The notes below the pieces were generated by a model. The model saw only the letters and a program-made list of their open reading frames with translations, made no database searches and had not been told where the DNA came from. A stretch of 64,000 nucleotides of DNA from assembly GCA_903813345.2 (NCBI GenBank), contig CAIIXF020000002.1, positions 6,441,772-6,505,771 on the forward strand, read 5' to 3'. Below, piece by piece: positions 43,551 to 54,300 of this stretch (position 1 is the stretch's first letter; each line of letters starts with the position of its first letter). The position numbers and the translations under genes are program-made. Source of the DNA: Owenia fusiformis. Its lineage: Eukaryota; Annelida; Polychaeta; Sabellida; Oweniidae.

Positions 43551-46311
43551 TGCCGCCGCCATGGCATGTGATATTCATATTTAAATAGGTTTTCTATCAA
43601 ATTGCAATCAAACCTGGTTAAAAGTAAAGATGGCGTTGGCGGCGGCGGCGGTGGTGGCGGCGGCGGTGGCGGCGGCGGTGGCGGTGGCGGCGGCGGCGGC
43701 GGTGGCGGCGGGGTCAAAGAGTGCAATTATCTGATCTGATTGATTGAAATGGTTCTGCAGCTCATTTGCATATACACTTTGATTGGTCGAAAATATTCCA
43801 CTGAGAAACTGTTAATGTTAGCATTTTTATCTTGTGGGGGTTTATATTTTTATCAGTGGTATGTTAAATTAACAGATGCCTATTAAAGCGTGTTATTTTG
43901 TATAGTGAATGGGTGTCTATTTTGTGAAAATGACTAAAATTCCCAAAATTAGCAGAAAACGATCAACAGTGACTGAAATCGCCCAAACGTGACACTTTAA
44001 AAAAGGTTCTAAAAAATTACACTTACATGGTTTTTAGACATTTGAGGGGTGGATTACAATTGGAGGGAAAACTCATTTAAACACAAATAGTACCCGCTGT
44101 GCTTCCAGTTAGATGCCAGTTTTCGCTTCACACTTGGTCGCTGTCCAAAAAAACTGATTAATCTACCTTTGTAGCAGCATGTAGCAATGACCTATGTTCT
44201 GTTTGCAAATTCAACTGAGCGGAATTATTTACATACATCGAACAACAAAAGATTCAAACTCCAAAAAGCAGAAATCGACCAACAGTGATTGAAATCGCTC
44301 AAACGTGACACTTTAAAAATTATTTTAAAATGACTCAGTAGGCTTGTTGGTTATAAAACTTCAATACCAGCCGGAACTTGTTTAATGTTGCAAAAATTCT
44401 CCTACTGGGTGATTTGTTATATCTGACTGGATGAAAACATACTGTACCCCAATTGTTTAAAATAGTTCTGCAGTTATTGTTTTCCTGACCATAACATAAT
44501 ATCTGATTCAAAACATGCTATACTTTTTATGATTGCCATGACGTATATTAAAATATTCTCTCCATATCTACGGTTGATTGTTCTAGTGGTATGATGCTTG
44601 TTTTAGGAGCAAAAGGTCCTGGGTTTGATCCCCAGATCAACCTTCTCAATGTTTATTTTAATATATTTATTGTGTTGTTGTTCTCAATAATATTAATGAT
44701 GTACACTTACAGTCTCTACTTCTCTCTTATCAGTTATCATTAACCAGTGATATCATATGTCAAAGGTTTGTTCTACAGATTACTTAAGAGCTTGAATGAC
44801 TTAGACACCAAGTTATCTTAACAGTGTTGGTTTGGTTATCTTATCAGTAGACTTCTCTCTTAATCAATTATCAGTAACCTTTGACTGGACCTTAGCAATG
44901 TCAATCTCTCAGTAAATACTTTTGCTGCATAATACCAGAATGTTTAAACTGGTTTACTGGTGGAATTTATCTCTGATTGGTTGATTTTGCTGCTTTCTGA
45001 TTAGATGAAAATATACTGCAACCCGATTGGTTAAAATAATGGATGAAAATATACTTTACATCGATTGGATCAGATAATACAAACATACTATCCCTGATTG
45101 GTTGTTATAATTCTGCATCTCGAAACCTGATTGGTTAAAACATACTGTACTTTTGATTGGTTAAAATAATTCTGCAAGTTAAAACCTGTTTGGTTGAAAT
45201 TGTTCTGCAGTTATCTTATTTACTGTTTCATCAGTTTGTTATCAACCTTTGACCTATAACAATAAAACATCCATGAAGTGGATAGATAGCTTATCACATA
45301 ACCTTTGACCAGTGATATAAAGTGGCATGCTGGTTCTACAGCTTATGCAACATATAAAGTATGTGTCAAATATAATTGGTCAAATTGGTATATTCCAGTC
45401 ATGTGATTGTTTGAAATTGTTCTGCATTTATCTTTTTCACAGTTTTATCAGTTCGTTATCAACCTTTGACCTATAACAATGAAACATCCACGAAGAAGAC
45501 AGATAGCTTATCATCACTTAACCACTCTCTTATCAATTATGAGTAACCTTTGAGCCAGTTATGTCACTCCCAGTGCACCACCACGTGACCTTTGACATCA
45601 CTTTCCGTGGAACGTGGAACACGTGACCTATGACATCACTTGCGGTGGAAGTGAACACGTGACCTATGACGTCACTTCCGGTGGAAGTGGAAGTGGAATA
45701 GTGCAGGTACAGGTAGGGGGGTCGAAAGGCCCGCCATATACTACTCTTGTGTTCTATAGGCTATTTATATAAGGACTATGAAATAATGTGTCTTCATTGT
45801 TGTTTAGGGATTTCAGGCCTCCTAGACTTCTAATCACGCGATCATCAGTTTCTATAGTAGTCAATAGGTTTCTACCTCGCTGATTTCGTTCCCTGCACCC
45901 GAAAACGCACAACGCGAACAGTACAGTCGCGTATTGGTGTGGTAACTCGATGTGCGATCGCGAGTGGATACATAAGTCCCGAGCGATAGAACTGGCGGTT
46001 TGCGAATAAATAGAACTGGCGGTTTGCGAATAAATATCTCTACATTCGAATTCGCTGAGTTCGGGTGGATCGGAAGGAAGTCATTGAGGAGGCCTGAACT
46101 GATGACCGCGTATGAAGAATGCCTAGAATGCTTGTGTTTTACGTTTAATTCCAGAATGACGTGCTTCAATTCTCTCCATGTTTACTGGGACCGACCAAAG
46201 TTTGCTCATGGAGAGGCTGGATATGAAAAATTGGGATTGAAAATTTACAGATACAACAATTGTGGGGGTGGCTATTGTGGGCCCAATTATTGCTGTTGTA
46301 GATCGATATAA
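36765..46311 (+). CDS. Secreted Cys-rich coiled-coil protein, three exons
   Basis: Spliced model: exon 1 36765-37041, exon 2 37469-37694, exon 3 46155-46311, all GT-AG. The phases join exactly (660 nt, 219 residues). Residues 1-23 are a signal peptide (hydrophobic LAICVIAVSAL, likely cleavage after ANA). N-glycosylation sequons are at N49, N62 and N69. C36, C42, C44, C58 and C60 form a small Cys cluster. A heptad-like SEAEENIAELATDVTDLK run crosses the first junction. Exon 2 has GGWTYAVRIACSGSRTC. Exon 3 gives the C-terminal YEKLGLKIYRYNNCGGG and GPNYCCC. AATAAA lies at 46326-46331. The arrangement suggests an extracellular oligomeric recognition or matrix protein, but I cannot name the family firmly. 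Intron 2, about 8.5 kb, is filled with mobile DNA. Confidence 0.78.
37240..37345. repeat. ~22-bp tandem repeat in intron 1 of the secreted gene
   Basis: Four to five degenerate copies of TGATATCACATTATTTAA, between exons 1 and 2. Confidence 0.65.
37991..41450 (-). repeat. R1 repeat, inverted copy, interrupted by a hAT-like element
   Basis: The left part (37991-38460) holds TGTCCCCACCACATACTGTG, then TCGGCCTAGG and a GTCCGTCTGTCTGTCC tract. The right part (40720-41450) holds four to five inverted ~160-bp units (AAGGTGGCCATTTTGGATTT) and ends CATTGGTGGGGACATGTGC. These match 6111-7613 on the other strand. The middle is occupied by the element at 38659-40297 and unassigned sequence (40298-40720). 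All of it lies in intron 2 of the secreted gene. Confidence 0.7.
38659..40297. mobile_element. hAT-like element packed with 31-bp CGGGAG tandem repeats
   Basis: The ends are CAGACTTGCCAACCT and its inverse AGGTTGGCAAGTCTG. The inside is almost wholly tandem units of about 31 bases (ACGGGAGTTTTTACGGTAGA, then TTTCTGAAAAA). They run from about 38690 to 39530 and in a variant form from 39945 to 40290. CAG termini with TTGCCAAC and CGGGA-rich subterminal repeats fit hAT elements, where such repeats are usually transposase-binding. The frame at 39844-40146 only translates the repeat. The flanks share CTAG, but no full 8-bp duplication. Confidence 0.65.
42550..42620 (-). tRNA. tRNA-Pro-like pseudogene, left arm
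   Basis: The inverted copy of 44572-44642, differing at the first acceptor base (G to A), so one acceptor pair is lost. It has the same T arm and anticodon loop. Probably not functional. Confidence 0.5.
43478..43712. repeat. GCC/GGC trinucleotide tracts at the palindrome centre
   Basis: About 43478-43563 is (GCC)n-like with ACC interruptions, and about 43630-43712 is the inverse. They flank the ~67-base loop. The proline- and arginine-rich minus-strand frame here is only a translation of the repeats. Confidence 0.85.
44572..44642 (+). tRNA. tRNA-Pro-like sequence, right arm
   Basis: 71 bases fold as a tRNA. The acceptor stem GGTTGAT pairs perfectly with ATCAACC, and the T stem CTGGG with CCCAG around loop TTTGATC. 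The D region is TTCTAGTGGTATGAT. The whole resembles animal tRNA-Pro. The anticodon stem is weak (four of five pairs), and the loop TTTAGGA would give anticodon UAG instead of AGG, as if slipped by one base. It is therefore more likely a tRNA-derived promoter or pseudogene carried by the palindrome than a working tRNA. Confidence 0.55.
45582..45692. repeat. Three ~37-bp units with E-box, CRE-like and ETS-like motifs
   Basis: Units start with CACGTGACC at 45582, 45620 and 45656. Each continues with TATGACRTCACTTCCGGTGG-like sequence. The third has a full TGACGTCA. The left arm of the palindrome has only one unit (near 41605). This looks like a subterminal regulatory or binding array that has expanded in one arm. 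Confidence 0.7.
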
Positions 46312-46346
46312 GGGAAGACAAGCTGAATAAATCGGGAACTAGGAAA

Positions 46347-46605
46347 GTGTCTAAAATATAACACAATGAAGAGGATCATATGCCTTGGAAGGAAGCACCC
46401 AAAAAGCAAAACGCTTGCATTCATCAATATTGGTGCTAGAAATCCAATGTAAATATAAACTTACAAAGGTTGTTTGAAAGTGTCTAAAATATTACACAAT
46501 GAAGAGGATCATAATATGCCTTGGAAAGAAGCACTCAAAAAGCAAAACGCTTGCATTCATCAACATTCGTTCTAGAAATTCAATGTAAATATACAAAGGT
46601 TGTTT
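46347..46605. repeat. 133-bp tandem duplication downstream of the secreted gene
   Basis: Two copies start GTGTCTAAAATAT at 46347 and 46480 and include AAAGCAAAACGCTTGCATTC. They lie just past the polyadenylation signal and differ by a few substitutions and small indels. Confidence 0.8.
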
Positions 46606-47359
46606 CATAAGTTCTGAGTTCATTATTTTCTACAACTATAATCCTTGGCAAGGAGATGCCATGAATGAAGTGTTTAGACAGCTTATTAATTATTGATATT
46701 CAGAATTTCATAGGAAAGTATTCGATTTTCACAAAAACATAATGTGTTGCAGGATAACCCGGACACCTATTTTTGTCAAACTTTTTTTAATCAAATAAAG
46801 TTCGTTAACAGCGGGAAATGACACACAAAATGGTGAAGTGACACACGTGGTGAAGTGACGCACACAGTAGACCTAGATATCGATCCCAATGGCCAATTCT
46901 GAATGAGTGTTTCAGTGAATAAGGAAAGTTATGAACCTTCAAGAATATTAATGCCTTACAAGATAAGTATTTAAAGTGTGTGTGTGTGGGGGGGGGGGGT
47001 CCAAGATTATAAAATGTATACTGAATTCAAAGTAATTAAATAGAAAGCAAATGTTAAATTCCTTTTTGAAGATTGTTGAATAACATAAATGATAAATAAA
47101 TGTGTATATGCGACACATTGTTTAAGTTTTACTGGTCATTCTATGTGTGCACGTAATACATTGTTTTAAGTTTTACCGGTCATTCTAAGGTTATATTCGA
47201 TACACATCATAAATACACTTAACATCTCTAACATATTCACTTGTATCACAAATACCGCACAACCATGATTATCTGTCATATTCCGCGTAACAGCCTTGTC
47301 TACAATTTAAAAAATTCCTGTATACCCGAGCTGAGTTTCAGGGTAAGTTAAGAGAGAGT
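46606..47359. other. Intergenic, no gene seen
   Basis: AT-rich, with a GT/G-run near 46978-47000 and two related runs (TTTTACTGGTCATTCTA and TTTTACCGGTCATTCTA) near 47125 and 47170. Confidence 0.45.
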
Positions 47360-47888
47360 TGAATATGCGTGACAAGCATACAAAATGACTTACCCGAACT
47401 ATTATAATGAATTAGATTACCATGATGATACAATAATTTACAGATTCGTGTGATGTTTCAAAAATTGAACACAAAACTAACATATATTTTTATTGGCATT
47501 TAATATTTTTATACAAATAGTTTTACAACTCCGACTCCCTCAGTCCATTACTTTCTGAAATACTGTCTCTCGTGCAGTGCATATTCATATTAAAATATTT
47601 GGATCACATTTTGATCACATGTTCATTAAAGTCTAGGCCCCAATCGATTTAAAAATCTGACAAATTAATTTGGACCTTTGAGTAAAGGCGTTCACGCCGA
47701 CGTCATGCGCACATCACCTTCACAAATAGTCAGACTACACCTACATTATCATTGCGCTCCATGTATTCCAATTGTTCAACGTCTTATACACTTTTGCTCT
47801 TCCTATATCCTATTGTTGCATGTTTGAAAAGTATGAGGCATTTGAGAAGTTGTAATACATTGTTATTGCACTTTAATAAATCTTTAGT

Positions 47889-50800
47889 CTAATCGTACAC
47901 TGACGTCATTCCATTCATCCCAAATGCCCCTGTGTGCGAGTGTGGGGCTGAGCATGTGCACGTGTCTCCTGATTCACCAATTCTAGTGTACGTGACCATG
48001 CAAGGGCGTGGCTCTCTATACACAATGTCTGGGCTATCACAATCTTCTAGTGCGTACATTTGTTGTGGACTTGTCGTGTGTCGGTAGCTCATACAGTCAT
48101 CGTCATCAGAATCGTCAAGAAAGTCAAGGTTGATATGACATTCGGATGTCGGTTTGGTGTGTTCAGTATTTGGTTACGCCAAGGAATGTCGGGATCGAAC
48201 GCTGAGATCGTGCACTAATCCAGTGCTCGATTGGTCATCGTCATCATCGTCAAGAAAGTCTAGGTTGATATGAAATTCGGAAGTCGCTTTGTCACGTCCA
48301 GCATCTAGTCTCGTCGAGGGATGTCGGGATCGAACGCTGAGATTCTGCACTGATCCAACGCTCGATAGGTCATCGTCATCACCGTCTAGAAAGTCTAGGT
48401 TGATGTGAAATTCGGAAGTCGCTTTGTCAAGTCCAGCGTCTGGTCTCGTCGAGGAATGTAGAGAATGGATACCAAGACCTTGCACCGATCTAGGTCTCTG
48501 AGAGGGGACATTCAAATCAGTTGTATTACTGTCATTCATTGTTTTACTCTTGCCATATGCAAGATCCAAGTGCGGAAACAATCCAACGGATTGACTACGG
48601 AAGTAGTCGGGACCAGCGGTTGGATAATCAATACCAGTCTGACTGCCATAATTTATTCCTAGCCTACTAGAGGGGGTGAAGTCGCTTGAACTTAGGGACC
48701 CTGAAACTGGTTTACACGTGTTATTTATATGGCTAGTGTATGGTAAGACCTGTTGGTGGTCTTTTGGCGAAACGGACGGCCAAGCAGGATTCGGAAGGCG
48801 AGATTCTTTTCTCATGATCTGTTCCCGTTCTGAAGTCATGAAGTGGTTTGAGTAGCACTCTACCTTTCGTTGCCTTGGTAGATCAAAAGGGGTGAAGTTT
48901 AACAAAGGTCCAATCTCTTGTGTCTTCAGATGGATTGGGGATTCCTTTAACACGGTTGGTGGACTGACCTCACGACATGATTCTTTGCTTGATTGGTAAC
49001 TGTATGTTCTAAGGTTTCGAGAGTGGCGATCTGCGGAAAGTGTGGGTGATCCACATGGCCTTTGGTTCTGTTGTACAGATTCGCTGTACGTTCTAAGGCT
49101 TCGAGAGGACCAAATGATTGGTGTGTGCGGTTCACATGGATTTGGGTTCTGCTGTGCATATTCACCACGACAGTTATCAGGCCTGTCAGCTGGGAATTTG
49201 ATGTCGTCGTCGATCACCGGACTGATTACAGAAACGAAGTCCTTCTGACGGGGACATTTTGTAAGAGAGTTGCATGTATTAGAATCGGAGTTACTGCAGA
49301 CCAAACTCTCTTCTACGGGGTTCGGCTTGGTCTCCAACATTGACCCAACTTTTGGTGAAATCGTAGGCCATTCTGTAGTTGAATGACTGATTTCGTGCCC
49401 TTGTTTAATGCTTAATTGGTTTCTGCCGAATCTAGGACTGCGTGAGTAACCACTCGTGGTTGGTGCCGGAAGTTCAAAAGGACTAAGTTTCAGTTCAACT
49501 GATTGGCTACGGTGGTAGTCAGCTTCATCAGTTGGGGACTTTATTTTGTAATCTAACCCTGGACTGCTAGCTGGAATCATGGGCATTATGCCGTCTCGGC
49601 TATTTTCGCCATAACGTTGAGATGGACTGACGTCTAGCCATAATCGTTTGCCTGGTCGGTAGTTGCAGAATCTAGGGCTGTGAGAGGGTCCATCCTGGGT
49701 AAAGGTACACGATTCACATGTGCTAACATTCAATTCAACCGATATGCCATGGTTGCGTTCAGACCCATCATTTGGGAATTCAATAATGCAATCTGACAAT
49801 GAACTTCTAGCAGCACGTATCTCACATGGACTGAAGAATCCCGAAACTGATTGTGATAATTCCGTGACCAAAGTCAGAGATGAGGAGCTACATTGCGAAC
49901 GTGGACTTGTACTGAAACGAGTAATAGACGTTGTATCCGACAATGATACTATCGATAGGCTGTCTCCGTCATCATTCCACGTGTTTCCATCATCCTGGAA
50001 TGGAATTTTCAATTCAGAGTCCAAGACCTGAATCTCTTCTTGTAGTTTTACTTGCATATACTCTACTTGAAGTCGAGTTATGCCCTCTGCCTCTTCTTTC
50101 GGCTTTTGGTCATCCTTCTTAGAAGCTGAAACCACGTTCAAGTATCTTAAAATATTTTATACAATTTAAATGGCACATTCGATCTTGAATAAAATGTATT
50201 TTTTAGAACTCAATTGACACAGCCAAGAAATCAATTGACACAGCCTAGAAATCAATTGACACAGCCTAGAAATCAATTGGCACATCCTATCTTAATATCG
50301 TAATGATATGATGGAAGAATAATATTGGTATAGACATTATGCTACATATATTTGGTCTCAAACAGAAATGCACAGCGCTGTTAAAACATTCATGTACAGT
50401 GCTGTTGGTCAAACAGCATTACATATGAGAGACAATACATGATAAAAAGTAGGGAAATGCTATCAAAAAGAGGCTTACCAATAGAAACTTTAATCAGCCT
50501 AATCTCAGCGGTCAATGCAGTCATTTCTAGCCCCAGCCTTTGCTGTTCTGCTTTCTCAATCTTGATTTCATCCTGTACCTTCAAAAGAAACTGTTGCAGG
50601 AATGGAATTTCATCTGCATTGGTTGCTGTAAATATAAACCAGGAATTATCTTGCAAAATGTCACAACCTGTCAGGCGTCGAACGCCAAAAGGCCGAACAC
50701 CGTCCGTCCATAAAAAGTTGGAGACGATAACAATATGTCACCCCTTATTTCTTAATTGTGACATAGACACAACCTCCATCTTTTGCCCACATTTTTGAGA

Positions 50801-51100
50801 CTGAATGCTCTATCTTGTATGAATACTATATATGGTATTTACAACTATTTTTGATGTTATTAGTATTGGTTATCATTTAAACCTTATTTTCAACATTTTT
50901 CACCTGTCACCCTCTTTAGATTTGGCCCTTCGACTGTTTTTGGTTGATAGGCCCACCCACTTACTTTCGTAGTCAACATCTGCTGGTAAAGTGACATCTG
51001 TTGATGTTTCGACGGAAGCTGTTATAGCAACGGCATCTTTCTTCTTCATGAAGCAATTCTTGAACCGCCGCCACGCCGCTCTAACCTTCTGAAATCCCAT
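47889..51100 (-). CDS. Gene B: paralogue of gene A with a premature stop
   Basis: Spliced model: exon 1 51100-50965, exon 2 50625-50479, exon 3 50125-47889, with GT-AG junctions in the same phases as gene A. An in-frame TAA at 48174-48176 ends translation after 744 residues. The next 94 codons stay open and match the gene A C-terminus through GMNGMTSV. The codon is AAA in the paralogue, so one A-to-T change explains it. The start follows gene A (MGFQKVRAAW), although the frame is open 23 codons further upstream. Exon 3 is longer than in A and includes an N-terminal Ser-rich section and a duplicated SVQQNxRPC...RNLRTYS block. The C-terminal repeats are 45 residues here against 44 in A. Function is unknown. 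It may be a young pseudogene, a truncated functional form, or a sequencing or allelic difference. Confidence 0.75.
50211..50284. repeat. 21-bp tandem repeat in gene B intron 2
   Basis: Three to four copies of AGCCTAGAAATCAATTGACA + C. Not present at the same place in gene A. Confidence 0.8.
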
Positions 51101-51235
51101 CTCAGTCGCTTGAATTTCTATTTCACTGTTGTCGCAAGAATATATTTTGCCAATATGAAGAGTAAACATTCATTTGTTGTCGTTGCTATGACGTTTTCTT
51201 GAAATTTCAATTGTTTTTCAGTCTGGGTCATTGTG

Positions 51236-51267
51236 TGACGTCAGTTTATAAAGATGATGTGACGTCA
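51236..51267. promoter_or_regulatory. Paired CRE sites upstream of gene B
   Basis: TGACGTCA at 51236-51243 and 51260-51267, about 140-170 bases upstream of the chosen ATG, in the same relative order as in gene A. A third site has decayed to TACGTCAC near 51295. Confidence 0.6.
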
Positions 51268-51379
51268 TAGACTGTTTCAAAATTTATAATAAGCTACGTC
51301 ACTTATTTTTGTCATGGTGAAATTACCTGTTGTGCGGATTTAGCGTGTTCTTCGTTTTTTTATCGTTGTGGACCAACAT

Positions 51380-54300
51380 TAGACAGGTTCCAATTTCAGA
51401 ATATCTCAAGGGAAAGACTTTTTGAGGCATTTTTTAGAAAAAGCAACAGACCTATTTTTTCTGGATCAGTTTTTCATGCTGATAAAGATATTAAAAGATG
51501 ACAGCTCAACGGGGTGGTCACGACACTGCATTTTAGCGTTTTTACCCCCCTAGGAAATTATCTTAGGGGGTACTATAATATTAGTTCATAACTCAAAGGA
51601 TATATGAACTATTGTTCTGAGTTCTACAGCATACATTGTTAGAACAGAGATGAATACTATCCTAAAGTTATAGGTTGATATCTTTGTTGGTTTCGGAAAA
51701 ATACAATTAATTAGAAAAAATATGCAATTTTTGTCATTTTTTCTTGCTTATTTTATATTTGTAGCTTCAAGTAGAATATGATAACTTTAACAGCTCAAAG
51801 TAGTATTCTAACAACATTCCCAAGCTATGTTTGATATTGTAATACATCTATTATAGTGATGAAGTACTATTTTGTAATTTTAATATGACTTTATAATGCC
51901 CTACCCCTGGTAAATAGAAGAAAGTTGGTATGGTTTTCTTCTGATTTTAACATTTTATTGACTTCTTAGTTGAAAATACAATCAATTCTGTCAGTTAACC
52001 ATGAGTAGCTTTACAATGGTTAACTATTCCCATGAATAGAGGGTTGGGACCTCAAAAATACCAGAACTGTTAAGTGGCATCCTTGGGCATCCCTCTTCGG
52101 AGCATTTTCCTTATACTTCGATGAAATCTGCAGGGGATACTATAAGAAACCTATATATCTAAGATACTAATGAAGATACTGAATTCAAATTTTCAGGATT
52201 TGGTCCTGGTATGATAGGTAATCTGTATGACAAAAATGACAAAAAGAAAAAACTCTGTTGCCATAGTAACAAAAATACCACACTATTTGTTTCCTAAGAA
52301 ATGTGTTTTAAGAGGTTTTGTCATTCTCTTCATATTTTTAATTCTAAATATGTCTACAATGTGGGATGATTAGAATTATGGTAAAGTAATCTTTTCTATT
52401 GTTTTATTGTTCTCTAAAACAGAAGTTGCGAAGGCACATAGATATATAGATCATAGAAAAAATGCTGGGATGCACAAGACACGCACAAGAGAAAACGTTT
52501 ATCAGTTCTATGTCATTGTGTTGTTATTTTTTATTTATCGTGGTCTGGGACTTATAACACCTAATGCCGAGTCTGCTCCAACTGCAAAGGAAGGCAAGAT
52601 TTTAATAATGAACATTCATATATCTCAACAAATATGGCCTAAGACAATGATGAGGAAACTCTGAGGGATATTTAGACGAAACATTAATGTGAGTGGTCCA
52701 AAAATAACACTAACATGTTTTGGAAAAGTTATGCTCTCGGGTGAATCAGTGCTCATTTAAGGATAGTCTGAATCAGGTGAATTTTTTAACTTAATTGTAC
52801 CCCTCCCCCAAAACCCCCAAATTTTGACGAAATTGTCGAAAAGTGGCAAACAACATTCATTAAAGTTCAATATGGCTATTTCGCTTCTATGTCATAAAGA
52901 TATGATACAATCTCAGGTCAATCAATAAATTTCACAAGTGACACTCTATCTTATGAAGAAAATACTAACGTATATTTGAAGACATGTCAAAAATTTGGTG
53001 GAAATAAATTGTGTCACTCCTGATTTGACCTGCAAATGTTCAGGTAAGATATCACAAACAATTTCAGACAGTTATATCTTTGATTATGACTATTTCCTGA
53101 TCATGAAGACAGGTATACAGGGATAATAAAGTCAATCGGACTCGGAGATATTTCACTAGCAATCAACCCATCAATGTATTTTTTCAAAGTTGTTGACCTC
53201 ATTTTCACCAAAAATGCAATCATTTTAACAATGTTTAATGCATTACTATTCTTTATTTTAAGATATCAAATAGCTCTTGAAACGAAAACTGAATTCCCCT
53301 AAGATTAGTGTTCCCCATGTTATTTCCCCTTTGAAAAAATTCATGCTATCCATTGGTTTCAGTTCATTTTGGTCATCCAAATTCAGTGTCTTTAAAGTCC
53401 CTGGAGCAATCCATTTTTCCTCTTAGGAAATAGAACATGTCTTAAAGCATATTCTAATTATGCATTCAACAATATAATTAAAGGTTGCATCTTTGGTAAA
53501 AACTAGGTCATCATTTTTAGTAAAAAGTATGTTGATTGGGCCATTCCCTTTAATATCACTTAAGTCTGATTAATCATTATATTTACTTTTCTTGATGATA
53601 ATGAATAGATCTAAAAGATATACCTATGTTCATGGTCAGAAAATATTCTAAATGTAAGTTAGAATTGACCTTTTTCCATATAAATGAAAAATAGATGGCA
53701 TCATGGGTATTGGTAGAGCTTGGGTAGGGCTAGAATACATGTAAATGTATTGCCAGAGTCACTTTATTTCTTGATTTAAGAAGTAATTCCATTTGGATCA
53801 ACGTGATTTCACATTAAAATTGTGATCCTTGGAAGAGTAAATGAACTTTTTAAGGTTTTTCAGCATTGTGTCAATGGGGATTTAGCCCAACCTTTTTTTA
53901 GACAACCAGTAAATCATTAGAATTTGAATAATGGTAAATTACAGTGCAAATCAAAGTTGTTTTGATGGAGAATTACTCACAGAATTCAAATATGCCATCA
54001 GATGGAAGAAAACATTAGTTTTTAATGGTTAAAAATGCAGATCTCCTAAAATCTCATTAAAAACAAGACCTTAACGAGATTTCAAAGCTGTATGGAAAAA
54101 GGACCATTGTCTGAAGTTGTTTGCGATAACCTACATGCTCCTTTATAACATTATAATGTGAATACTATCAAATGCTTTAGTCATGACAGTTGAAGTAAAC
54201 TGAAGTCTTGGTATTTAAATGCAGAATCAGATCTATGTAGAGTAAACAAAATTGAAAGCAACATGTACAGTTGACAGTACAGTGTGATGCAACATCGGTG

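Larger units (their letters stand above)
41519..45746. mobile_element. 4.2-kb near-perfect palindrome (foldback element)
   Basis: The left arm (41519-43563) and right arm (about 43631-45746) are inverted copies of about 2.04 kb, differing at few positions over the stretches compared. The spacer is about 67 bases. Each arm ends inward in a GCC/GGC trinucleotide tract. Each outer end reads GAGTAGTATATGGCGGGCC, and TTGT lies directly outside both ends (41515-41518 and 45747-45750), which is a possible 4-bp target-site duplication. The right arm has two extra copies of a ~37-bp unit near its outer end. The arms carry a tRNA-like sequence, recurring AGGTCAAAGGTT and many ACCAATC runs, but no open frame. 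It sits in intron 2 of the secreted gene. Confidence 0.85.
47360..51340 (-). repeat. Segmental duplication of gene B (partner 31120-35560)
   Basis: Same orientation as the partner, with exons, 3' flank and promoter conserved. The two copies lie about 16 kb apart, with the secreted-protein gene between them. Confidence 0.8.

Noticed and set aside
43445-43726. Minus-strand 93-codon frame with long proline and arginine runs
   Set aside because: It only translates the GCC/GGC tracts at the palindrome centre; there is no protein-like sequence outside the repeats.
45861-46169. Minus-strand 102-codon frame opposite exon 3 of the secreted gene
   Set aside because: Contains a 24-bp direct repeat (45983-46034) and overlaps the supported plus-strand exon.
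48947-49343. Several overlapping frames across gene B exon 3
   Set aside because: Shadows of gene B, whose frame is conserved with gene A.
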